From assembly GCA_905178155.1 (NCBI GenBank), contig CAJINV010000008.1, positions 2,795,303-2,859,302 of the forward strand: DNA of 64,000 bases, in the 5' to 3' direction. Position 1 is the first letter of the stretch; every line of letters begins with the position of its first letter. The translations under genes were made by a program, and so were the position numbers. Source of the DNA: Amoebophrya sp. A120 (lineage: Eukaryota; Sar; Dinophyceae; Syndiniales; Amoebophryaceae). Below, in pieces: positions 23,010-33,497 of this stretch. The notes under the pieces are model-generated. The model was given only the letters and a program-made list of their open reading frames with translations. It ran no database searches and had not been told where the DNA came from.

Positions 23010-24211
23010 TTACGCATTTCGATTTCCTCGAAAGGAAACAGGTTCGACCACATCGCACATTGTTAGTTCCGCGAACAATCGTTCGCTTGACCTACGTCGT
23101 GATGTTTTGCGTTCTAAGAACATAAACTCCGCCGCACGCTGGTACAATCTCAAGCGGTCGCTTTGTTTCTCTTCGCAGTATACCTTCCTCGCCCTCCTCT
23201 CGCTGTTATTGCTGCCGTTCTTCATCCCCGAAGGCGCGCTCATTCTTACGCGTCGCAAGCGGCAAGTTCTGCTGTCACCGCAGGCGGTGCGATTGTGGTG
23301 CGGGTACGGTAGGGCAGCGAAGAGAAGGTATCCAGCAGTGCCATCCACTCGTCTACTACTCGGATTTACGATCCTCACCAATGGAATAGCGTCGACTCGA
23401 GCACGATGACCACCGGCCGAGATCAACATCTTCGGCGTTTCCCCGTCAAAAGACGGCCGGGGGTGTCCCAGCGAGGACAATGCTTCGTCGGTCCTCGTTG
23501 TTGCGTTGTCCTGTTCGTCGCCCACAAACAAGAACGAAGTTGTGCCCCCCGTCGCCGCGGCGCTCGCCAGGGCCTTGTCTTCCTCGTACAGGGCCGACAC
23601 GGTGGGCATGATGTCCAGTTTGCACACCGCTCGGAGTGAATGGTAGGCCCAGAAGTTGAAGGCGCACAGTGTGACGGCCCCGGACACCAACTGGTACACG
23701 CGCACCCGCGCCTCGGGGCAGCCCGGGTGCGTCACCTCCGCGTAGCGGCCACCCATCCCCGCGATCACGTAGGCCGCGTATCCGACAAACGCGGTGGGTA
23801 TGCCATGCGAAAAAAATGCGAAAACAACGAACTCGCCCTGATCCGGCAGTCGAACAGACCTGGTCGACCGGGGCTTCGGGTCCTGGTGCTTTGGAGGAGC
23901 AGTCTAGTAATCAACACTTGTACAACGTGCACTGGTGTCAAGACCGAAGGACCAAGCGCAATAAGAAAATAAATGAGAATGCAACTACGCGACACGAGGA
24001 AACATTATCCGTTGTTGTATTGTCGAGTTGATTCCCCCGCACCCATGCCTTCCAAAAAGGACCCGAGCCGGTTGGTTGGCATGCACAAACAATCTACGAA
24101 TCAAAAGCAGTAGTTGTCAACTGCAAGCGACGTCGCTCCTTTCGTACCCTGGAGGCCGACGCAGTCCAGCACGTGATAGGGGAAGAAGTACGTAATCGGC
24201 CAATTGATCAT
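23010..24211 (-). CDS. Hypothetical membrane protein, two or more exons
   Basis: Main frame about 23805-23010 reads PTAFVGYAAYVIAGMGGRY, then a hydrophobic segment (YQLVSGAVTLCAFNFWAYH), then a polar, Arg-rich C-terminus. An upstream open stretch starting at ATG 24211 (MINWPITYFFPYHVLDCVGL) is in the right place and composition to be the N-terminal exon, but the splice between ~24110 and ~23805 lacks a clear AG acceptor and is inferred. No family recognised. It is the last minus-strand gene before the switch region. Confidence 0.45.
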
Positions 24212-25194
24212 GATTCGGCGGGGGCCCCGTGCTAAGGATAAGCCAATTCTGCTATGACGATTCCTTTATTTTTAACAAGACTTCTGTAGGTTTTCTCTTA
24301 ATATCGAGTGGTCCGCGTTCTAAAAACAGCTGCGGTTGAACAGATAACAAATACGCATGCGGGCTGTCGCATGCATCACGCGAGCCGAACTTGTGCATTC
24401 TGTGCGAGGGGGTCGTACACGAATACGAAAGACGAACGACCAGGGCGCTCGCGATTCTATCATTCTTGTTTAGTTTATGTGTAAGCTCGATGGCAGTTGG
24501 TGCAATTCAACGAGGTTTTATTTCTTCGACGAAAGCAGCGACAAACCACGAGAAGCGAACTTTCTATTTTTCGAGTCGCCGTCTGTGGCGAAGTGCGGCG
24601 GCGTAAATTTGCGGTGCACTTCCGCAAGATAAAAACACGGCTTGGTCTCGAAAACGGCTGCAGTTGTCAAACAGGACGAAGAGCGAACACGTATGCAAAA
24701 ACTGACGAAGGAGCCTATTTTTTAGTACAAGCTTCTGCGAACACAAAGCAGAGTTGTAGAGCTTGCGTTCACCGCCACGACTCACTTCCGTTCGGAGCAA
24801 GCTACTGCTCTGGTTCCTAAGATCGCCTTTCGGTTCGCGTACCGTGCCGCTTTCCGGCTCGCGTCGCAATAGGCGTTTTCCGCGGAGAATTCTCCCGAGT
24901 GTTCGGCGTCCACGCGGGCCCGGGTAGCATCAAACAACACCGCTTTCGCCGCGGGGAGCAGCGTCATCTGAAGCCTAGGGTGACGCTCCAAACTCTTTGT
25001 CACGAAGACTGCGGGCGCGACCTTGCTCATGTGGTGCTGCGCGCCGCTTTGGGATTCCGAACTCGTGCCTTCGCGGCTGGGTCGCCCCATGAATCCACGA
25101 GGGCCCGGGTCTGACGTAGTAGCTGAGAGCAGCAAGCCCCGCACTATCGGAGACGAGCGCGCGCGGCCGACGCCGCGGATTGCTCTATGCCGGG

Positions 25195-26110
25195 CACCGG
25201 ACGACCGGGCGCGGGCACCGGACGGCCGGAAAAAAATCGCCATTCGCGGGCCGCCGGCCGGAAAAAATCGCCTTCCGCGGGCTGCCAGCCGGAAAAAGTC
25301 GGCTTCCGCGGGCCGCCAGCCGGAAATAATCGCCATGGATGGCCGCTGGCCAGGAGGAATCGCCTTCTGCAGGCCGCCGGCCGGAAAAAATCGCCTTTCA
25401 CAGGCCACAAGCCGGAAAAAAATGCCACCCAGAGGCCGTTGGCTGGAAAAAATCGCCTTTTCCGGGCGGCCAGGCGGAATAAGTTGCCACTGAAAGGCCA
25501 TTGGTGGAAAAAAATTGCCATTCAGGTGCCGGTGGCCGGAAAAAATCGCCAATTCGGGGCCACCAGCCAGTAAAAATTGCCATCTTGGGGCTGTTGACCG
25601 GAAAAAATAGCCATTCGGGGGCCGCCAACCGGAGAGTCTTGTGATTTACGGTTCACTAACTAGCAAAAGCCTCTATGTCGGCACTGCTCGCCAGGAAAAA
25701 TTACCATGTCTGGGAATTTTCCATTTTTGAAACATGATGGCCGGAAAAAATCAATATCTTGGGGCTCTTAATCGGAAAAAATGTCATTTGGAGGCCAGTG
25801 GCCAGAAACAATGGACATCCAGGGCTGACCTGTACGAAAGAACTGTCATTGAAATGCTATATGCTAGAAAAAGTTGCCTTTTAGTGGCTATGTGCTTTCA
25901 AAAATTGCCATCTTGGGGCTACTGACCGCAAAAAATTCCAATCTATCCGCCATTGTCCAAAAAAAATTCAGACTGACAGGCAGTTCACTGGAAAAAATTG
26001 CCACTGTGAGCCGTTAGTCATAAAACATTGTCCTCTACAGGCAGCCAGCCAGAAAAAAATGCCATACGCGGGTGGCTAGCTGGAAAAGCTTCCCACTTGT
26101 CGGCGGCCTG
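25195..26110. repeat. Degenerate ~36-bp minisatellite, block 1
   Basis: Some 25 imperfect units built on GCCGGCCGGAAAAAATCGCC. Units near 25200-25400 are closest to consensus; those after ~25700 decay, keeping mainly GGAAAAAATYGCC. Open frames through it are artefacts of the unit length being a multiple of three. Confidence 0.9.
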
Positions 26111-26119
26111 CCAGAAAAA

Positions 26120-27860
26120 AAGCGTCATTTGCGCATGCAGAGGAACCTGCTGAATGCGCTGGGTTTGATTGGCCGGCACGTGGCCAAGGTTGTGGTGATC
26201 TAGTGTGCTGGGTGGGCCTGTGGGTGCGCAGGGGCATGCGCCCTTGCCTAGGGTGGAGGGCTTCCGCTCCGGCGGTCCATGGAAGGCGATCAGGGGGGGC
26301 GTGCCCCCTCCTCCACTTGGGAAGCCCTTCCTGCTCCGGGCATTCCGCACGCATTGGCCCCGATTTGCCTCTAGGGCCATGCCAGGCTCCGTCACTGGTT
26401 GCCAGGGTGTGGCATTGGCATCTTGCTGCGATCCAGTCGCACAGTGCTACGCGGAAGCGCGACCGCGGGCCTTTCCGGCCTTTGTGCCATCGGTTCTGCA
26501 TGTTCGGGCCGCAGGAAAGGCTGCACCGTGGCGGTTTTTGTTTCCCCCCCCCCCCCCCTTGATTGGTGGTGGCGCATCAGTGCGCTTCCTATGCGCTGTT
26601 TTGGCTTCGGCCGTGATCCAGTTTGCGGGACTCGTTGCGCCCCGGTGCGATGTCCCCAGATGACTTGTCACCGGGGGGCGCGTTGTGCCGCGCCGGAGGC
26701 GGCGCCTTTGCGGATTCGGGTTCGCCCTTTGGTTCGCTTTCTCCTGGTTCCCCGCCGGCTGGGCGCGGCCCCTGATGCCGCTCCGGCGCCGGGTGCTTGA
26801 GCGAGTGCGATCTCGCTTCGGCGACGCCGTCGGACGCTGCGCGCTTTTGGGACCGGACGGCCCTACGACTGGGTCAGGGCGGGGGCCAATGAAAAGCCAT
26901 CCAAGGGCGGCCGGCCGCAAAACGTCGCCACTCGCGGGCCGCCGGCCGAAAAAAATCGCCATCCACGGGCCGCCGGACGGAAAAAATCGTCCATGGGCAG
27001 TGGGCCACAAAAAAATGTGATTTATGGGCGGTCAACCGAAAAGCATTGCCATCCGTGGGCAGCCCGTCCCCAAAAATCGCCAGTCGCGGGCAGCTTGGCT
27101 CAAAAACTCTGTATGTGCGTGAGTCTGCCGAATGCGTGGGGTTTCATTGGCCCAGCAATGGCCAACCTTGCGGCGCTCGGGTGTGCTAGGTGCTCAAGCG
27201 GATGCGGAGGGGCTGAGTTCTTTTCCCGGGGCGGGCGATCGTCGGCCCCGCAGTCGGCGAGAGGGTTGCAGGGCCTCCCCTGCTCCTTCCTGTGGGGCCC
27301 TCCGAGCGGTGGGGCTTCCAATGGCATGATCCGCTCGTGCCGGCCCCCGTTCAGGTCGGTACTTCGTGGGCACTGCGTCGGCTGGGGCGTATTGTGGTAA
27401 TCCGTCTGCGCCGGACCCTAGGAGGAGTCAAGCCCCACTCGGGGCATGCCCCTTGACGGGCTGCTTTCTATATCGGGCAGCAGGGAAGCCTGTGCGCCGG
27501 ATACTCGATTGCATCGAGGCCGATTTTTGTTTTCCCGCCCCCCCACCCTTTGTGCCGCCTCAGCTTGGACTTGGTTGCTGAGATCAGTTGTTGCTTTCGC
27601 CGTGATCCATTCTGCAGGACCCGTTGCACTCCGGTGACTTGTCCCCGCGCGGCGCGGCGCCTCGGGTGGCGCCTTGGCGGATTCGCGTTCGCCCTTTTGT
27701 TTGGGGTCTTGTGGGTGCCCCACCGCCGGTTCGCGGCGGTCGGTGCCGCTCCACTCTCCGGCTGTTCGCGTTCGGGCAAGCGCGATCGCGCTTCGGCGCT
27801 GCCTATGGGCACTGTGCTCATTTAGGACCCGACGGCCGTCCTGCGCCTGGCTCAAGGCTG
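26120..27860. repeat. Higher-order duplication, two diverged units of ~970 bp
   Basis: Segments 26130-26890 and 27105-27860 align along their length. Both start with a GAATGCG(C/T)GGGTTT-like stretch, share a pyrimidine/poly-C tract before a TTG/TGCCGCC stretch, a TGATCCA block with CGTTGC, a GCGGATTCG(G/C)GTTCGCCC stretch, and end in GCCAAT(G)AAAAGCCATC just before a minisatellite block (26893-27100 and 27862-28080). Many substitutions and indels indicate an old duplication. The enclosed minisatellite blocks use the same unit as block 1. Confidence 0.78.
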
Positions 27861-27861
27861 G

Positions 27862-28080
27862 AGCCAATAAAAGCCATCGGCGGGCAGCCAGCCGCAAAGA
27901 GTCGCCATCCGCGGGAAGCCGGTCGCCAACAGTTGCAATCTGTGGGCAGCTGGCCGCAAAAAATTGCAATCTATGGGCCGCCGGCCACAAAAAATCGCGA
28001 TCTGTGGGCAGTTGGCCGCAAGAAATACGATCCGTGAGCGGTGGGTGGCAAAAAGTTGTGATCTATGGGCAGTCGGCTGT
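27862..28080. repeat. Degenerate minisatellite, block 3
   Basis: About six units of the same family as block 1, drifted to GGGCAGCTGGCCGCAAAAAA with TTGCAATCT. It follows the second ~970-bp unit, as block 2 (26893-27100) follows the first. Confidence 0.85.
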
Positions 28081-29406
28081 ATCTCTTTCCGTGGTACTGC
28101 GTTTCTCTTGTCGCAAGAGCCTGCGTATATTTTGCGGAGCATCGCGCAGAGCGCATTGGCCGTAGTTTGTTTTTCTGCCTATTGCTGCAAAAGTAGCAAG
28201 TACTACTTTGTGCCACTATTCATTGTACAGGATAATAGGAAATTCAACCTCGCACTTGCACAGCATGCGATCGACTGCTTCCCTGCTGCTATCGCAAAAG
28301 TGTGAATCAATGCGGTATCCGACGGTATGCGCGGAGCAGGAGGAAGTAGAACTTTGCTGCCTGGGCCGCTTTTCGCGAAGCGTCTTCGGCCACAGTAAAG
28401 CGATCCCGTTTTGTTTTGGCTTGATCTGGTATGCGTCGATTCTCCGCAGAGGCGTCGACCCGAATAGATGCAAGCAGATGCTAGTACCACTACACCACGT
28501 TGATCCCTCTGAAATAATAAGGTCGACTACTAGGAGAGCTGGCACAGTGCACGCGCAGTGCAATGGCAAACCCGCGAAGAGCCGGCTCTTTCATTCCAAA
28601 ACACGGCTTGGTTCCCCTTTGAGAGTTCATTGTTCCAACAGTCGATCCATGAAACTGCTAGAATTATAGACAAAAATATCACACCTTGAATAGTAAGAAA
28701 CAAAAGCTCGACATCGTGATCGTTATCACTTTTCGCTGCGACCCGGGTGCAGTCCCCGTTCATTTCACCCAGTCCCTTGGACGTTTTATTACTCCCCCCA
28801 GATATTAGCACCACCACCACCACCACCCTATTTTTTTTGTATGTGCCGCAGCCCCGCTAGGCATCCCTGATTTATCCTAGGATCCAGTCTTTTTGCCCCT
28901 TTTGCCTAGCGTAAGGGAGCCTTTGCCAAAACAACTTCTGTATGACAAACAAACCTCGAACAAAACCTTCAGTACACAAAATGATGCGCGCCCCGCTGAG
29001 ACAAGGAACGGGAAGACCCTCGCTGAGCAGATGATACTACGAAAAGCACGGCACCGGTGGCGCGCCAGTTTTCTGTCTTGTCGGCTGAAAGAAATGCCTT
29101 CGTTGGGAATTGCGCCAATTCCTCGCTAAACATGCGGAGCCCGCCGATACAGCGACTAAGCCTCCTGGTCGATAGCTGCACTAGCTCCGCCCGACCCCGC
29201 AACAGAAACTCCTCCTTCTCCAGAAGAATACAACTCCTGCGCCTGCCCAGAAGGTCCTCCTGCACTGCTGCTCCTGCGCCACGAGGAGTTGCTCCCTGAC
29301 AAGAGTTTGGTTCTCCGGCGAAGACCACCCGTGCCGGGAAAATAAGAATTTCTTCGCTCGCTCCCTAGTCTTACTTTCAGGCTGTCAGATACGCGTTGCC
29401 AGAAAC

Positions 29407-31842
29407 GATGGGGGGCTTCAACGACAAGGGCGGCGGGTCTTCCATTTACCCCTCCTACGGCAAAGGCGGTGGAGGCGGCGGCAAGGGCGGTGGGTTCGGG
29501 TATGGTGGAGGGAAAGGCAAGCAGCACGGGGGATCCTTCGGGGGCTTTCGGAGCAGCAACAAAAACAAAAACCCGTTCGGCGGGGGGAAGTACGGAGGCG
29601 GTAAGTACAACGACAATTATGGGAAGGACGGAGGTGGCGGCAAGTACAATGACAATTTCGGCGGGAAAAAGGGCGGCAAAGACGGCGGAAAAAGCTCAAA
29701 CCCCCTCGTGAGCAACCGGGAAATGTACTCTATCATTTTAAAGATTTTTGATAAATATCGATCTGACTAGTGACAAAGAATGAAGAAGCTCACACAACGT
29801 AAGTATCCGTAACGAAGCACGATGACACAGAACAAGTAAAGTATAACCGTTCCGGTTGTTCTTGTACAACTGAGTAAATATTTGAGAAGAAATGTTAGTT
29901 ACCCCATCGTCTCAACAGAAAAACGCTTGGCCACCAGAATTGCAACGTGCTGCAGCGAGTGAGCGCGCCGTTGCCGCGCAATATACGGCACTGGGACAGT
30001 GTGGACTGTCTTGCAATGCTGGACGGAAGAATAGTAGCGGGAAGCCGGGACAAGTCGATGTCGATATGGAGTGGCGAAACCGGGGCCGGCAAAAATCCGG
30101 GGGAGGAGCGCCTGTTCCTGAAACAGTTCAGCAGCGCCATGATGCATACCGGCGTCCAGTCGCTCTGCGTGGAGCCAGCGACCGGGTGGCTTTTTGTCGG
30201 GCTGTTCTCCGGACAAATAAAGGCCTTTCAGCAGAAACCCGAGATGGAACTCGTGCTCAAAGGTCACGAGAAAGCCGTGTCGCAGCTCTGTACTGATGTT
30301 TCTTCTTTTTTTTTTGCCAACCTACTTACTTCTCCGTACTATGAAAAGAAAGACTTCTTCAACATATCTTGTACACCGCAAGAAGTGATTTCGATTTTCA
30401 AACCACTTCTACTAACAGACGTTTACGACAAATTTCTGCTTTCCGTTTCCCACGACGAAACTTTCAAAGTGTGGGAGTTCAGTGACCAGAGCCGAACATT
30501 CGTCAACAACTTTTCCGCGCGGTCGCCAGTCGGGCCGCTGCACTGCCTGAGAACAATCGGCGCAGATCCCAGCAACACCAGAATATGGCTCGGGGGCGAA
30601 CGAGGTATTTTTAACAATGTGACCTTCATCTACAGGGAGAAGGATTTTTCCGATTCGTTTGCTTTCCCCAATTGGGTAAACTTCCTGTGCTCGTAACCTT
30701 TCAACGGCCCGGTTGTCATTTCCTTCTGCCACGCTTGCCATATAGTTTGAGTTTTGGCTTGTTTGTAGTTATGTTTAATACAACCGCGCATCAACAGTAG
30801 GAAGAGAAAAAGGTATAAAACTTGACCACGGGAATGATTCGCATCTTGCCTTGACGGGTGCAACTTGTCGTGGATGCTGAAGGAAAAAATTATATGCAGG
30901 CATCGCGTGCATCAACATGCAGCAACTCGTGTGCGAAGGCAATCTGGACACCGGCGGAGCGGTGGTGGGGCCTTTTTTCGTCTATCGCGAAGACCACGTT
31001 GTTGTCGCCCTGCGCACCGGGGTCATAAAATGCTACAGCACCCAGGGCCAGCCCGTGTTCGAAGCCGGGCCGAGCAGAAGCACAAAGCACGTCTACTGCA
31101 GCGAAATGATGAACGGCCCCAATGACACCATTGTCTTCCTACTCGGCGGAGAGTATTATACTCACTTTTTCATCATGTTCATGTTGATTGTTTTCTACTC
31201 ACGAGGACTCGCAGCATGATGGTTTCTTCGAATCTTCGCGTTTGGCTTTGATGTCGTACTTGCATCATCTTCACCTCGCTGCAAAGGTAGAAATTCATAC
31301 GCTCCCACGACAAATGCCTAATGTCTTTATCAATCAAGCGAAAGCGCACGACGCAATTATTTCGTCTGGTCTCGCATTACAGCCACGGCATGATCACCGC
31401 CTACACGGTCCCGGAGCTGGAGGTTATCGGCGACTTTTGCGTAAACAAGCAGGAGCCCTGCCGCGTAAAGTCCATCGCCGACTGCGGAAACAGCGAGATG
31501 TTCGCGGTGGGCCTCGAAAATGGCGAAGTCTACGTCTACAAGTGGGGTCCGGGGCTCGGACAGGCCGACACCGGCCCCGGTGGCCCGGACAACATGATAA
31601 GCGCGAACCTCTTCGGGGGCGGGGCGGGACCCACTAACGCTGCAGGAGATCCGATGTTGAACAATACCATGATCATGGGTGGCCAGCAGCCACAGCAGCC
31701 GCAAATTAACCCGTTCACCGGACAAGCGATAGGAGGGCAGCAGATGCAGCAACCGCAACAGCCCATGATGGGCGGCGGCGGCGGGCTGTTTGGCCAGCAA
31801 CCGCAGGGGTTCGGCGTCGGCGGCGATATTATGATGGGATAA
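29407..31842 (+). CDS. WD-repeat protein with Gly-rich N-terminus and FG/Gln-rich C-terminus
   Basis: First gene of the plus-strand block. Exon 1 (29407-29707) is almost pure Gly/Lys/Tyr/Asn. Later exons (about 29956-30280; about 30418-30604; 30900-31152; 31383-31842) give a beta-propeller: DCLAMLDGRIVAGSRDKSMS with IW, LLSVSHDETFKVWEF, VVALRTGVIKCYS, MFAVGLENGEVYVYKW. GT-AG joins checked in frame: ERG|IACINMQQL and LGGD|HGMITAYTV; the join near 29707 reads NPL|RVSAPLPRN. The C-terminus has NLFGGG, GGLFGQQPQGFG and many Gln/Pro/Met, resembling nucleoporin-like FG sequence. RNA export or nuclear-pore-associated WD proteins have such layouts, but I cannot assign an orthologue. The junction near 30290-30418 is ambiguous. 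Confidence 0.8.
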
Positions 31843-33497
31843 CGAGTCAACCGTGGAACAACGGTGTTGATTTCGATACGCGCTGCTGCCCCGACATGCA
31901 CATGGTCATAAAGAAGCGACGGTATCGTGCTGCCCCTCTAGTTCATCCTGGTGGTTCTACGACGAGATGATAGAAGGAGTACAAAGAAATACAGTCTGAA
32001 AGCGCGCAGGAGGAAGAGCGACATGATCAAGATATGATCTCCCTCTCCTACCCGCGGCGACACCCCACTCGATCTGATTTTTCCATTGATTTACAAGCAG
32101 CGACACAGCGATTCGCATGACGAGAGCCGGGATAGTAGTAGCGCCTCCAATTCGGTAGTGTGCATCGCTCTTGAAAGAGCGGCCCCTCTCAACTTTTCAA
32201 CGGTTTACTATAGTTACTACAGTACTGACTCGCGCAAGGACGTCTGCATAGGGACCGCGTACAGCGCGGATTGAGTCGATGTTTGTCCTTCGGGGCGACT
32301 TTCAAATAAAAGAAAGAAAGCAAAAAGTGAAACGACAAAAGAATAGAGTCGATGCTGTGTGAGCAAGAATGATCTTGGCGTGCGCGGCCCTGATCGTGAT
32401 GGTGTGCTGCAGCAGCTCTGGTGGTTTTCATCCTTGTACAGCATTTAGAACAGCAACGCGTTCTACTTCGTTTCCATGTTTCTTTAGGCTCGTAGTTGTT
32501 TTTGGCTTTCGCAGAAGTTTGGAGAAAAGCCAGAGGCAAGGACCCCGACCCACCAGAGATTGCAATAGCCGGCTCATCGAATCGAAAATTTTTTCTTCTT
32601 CGGCTTCAGAGCCGGACTCCTACGTAATCCTTTTATGTCATATGTTTCACCGCCAAGCCGTGTGCTGTTGCTGAGAGTATACGAAGTTTCGCGGGAGTTT
32701 TCTCGTCATCGTTATGTACTACTACATGTAACAAGGAGGAGGCGCTACTGAGATTTCTGCGAAGCGGTGAGATACTGTTTGTTGTGTTTTGTGATCGGTA
32801 CCACGGTCTGCGACTGAATTCTAGTATTCATTTTCGTGTGCGTCGATAGCTGTGTTTGCCTTTTTTTATGGAGTGCGAATATCAATATTCAGTGGTTGTG
32901 GTCTCTTTAGTCGTCCGTTTGGTTCGAGTTTGACAGAGGTGTAGGTCCAACGAAGTGCAGCTGGAACTTTCTACGGCTCCACTCAGAAGTCTCGGGCACT
33001 TTTTACCATCCATGGTTGAGACGCGGCAACGAATTCATCAAATCGAGCGACTTATTCCCGCGGGCTGATGCATTTGCTTTTGGTCTGGTACTTTCTGCAC
33101 GCCACGTTATTTTGAAGGAAATTCGAAATACTGCCGTTTTCGCCGCCGTGTGGCAGTGACGTGGCCTTGCGTCTGCACTAGGAAGGCCACGTGGTGTGAA
33201 AGCGGAGGACGCAGGATCTTTCCATCAGGGATAACTACAGCATCCCAAATACTTTCTAAAGTTGCAGTGCCACCCCTGCATGCGAGGGTGTTGCGAAAAG
33301 AGCCTCTCCTACAGTACCAAATCCACCCCGCGAGCGAAAGTAAGTTCTATCAGTAAACTTGAGTTACAAAGGACGCATGATTCACTTCTTCAACAGCCGA
33401 AGTAGAGGCAAAAATGCTGGTAAAGTAATTTTCGAAAGGAGCACTTTGTCGATTGTAGTGGCTGCATGTACAACATCAAACCTAGGTTGCTTCCGGC
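31843..33497. other. Interval without a supported gene
   Basis: Between the WD gene and the first recognised TBC exon. A plus frame at 32369-32674 has a hydrophobic start (MILACAALIVMVCC) but no other support. A strong donor-like CGAAA|GTAAGT at ~33338 could mark an upstream exon of the TBC gene, but its phase does not fit the next exon with the acceptors I tried. Confidence 0.35.

Larger units (their letters stand above)
24212..29406. other. Divergent strand-switch region, gene-poor and repeat-rich
   Basis: All supported genes to the left are on minus and all to the right on plus. The interval is mostly repetitive: minisatellite blocks, a ~970-bp higher-order duplication, poly-C tracts near 26546 and 27538. 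The frames here (for example minus 25552-24782) are translations of the repeats. A minus frame at 28826-28530 with one hydrophobic stretch is weak and not called. Likely holds the divergent promoters of the flanking gene blocks (inference). Confidence 0.6.

Noticed and set aside
24782-25628. Minus-strand frames with repeated hydrophobic/aromatic peptides
   Set aside because: They translate the ~36-bp minisatellite, whose length is divisible by three; not a real repeat protein on present evidence.
25195-26110. CRISPR-like array of short repeats
   Set aside because: Units are contiguous and degenerate with no unique spacers, and the genome is eukaryotic.
32369-32674. Plus frame with a signal-peptide-like start
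   Set aside because: No downstream domain, no splice support, and the minus strand is equally open.
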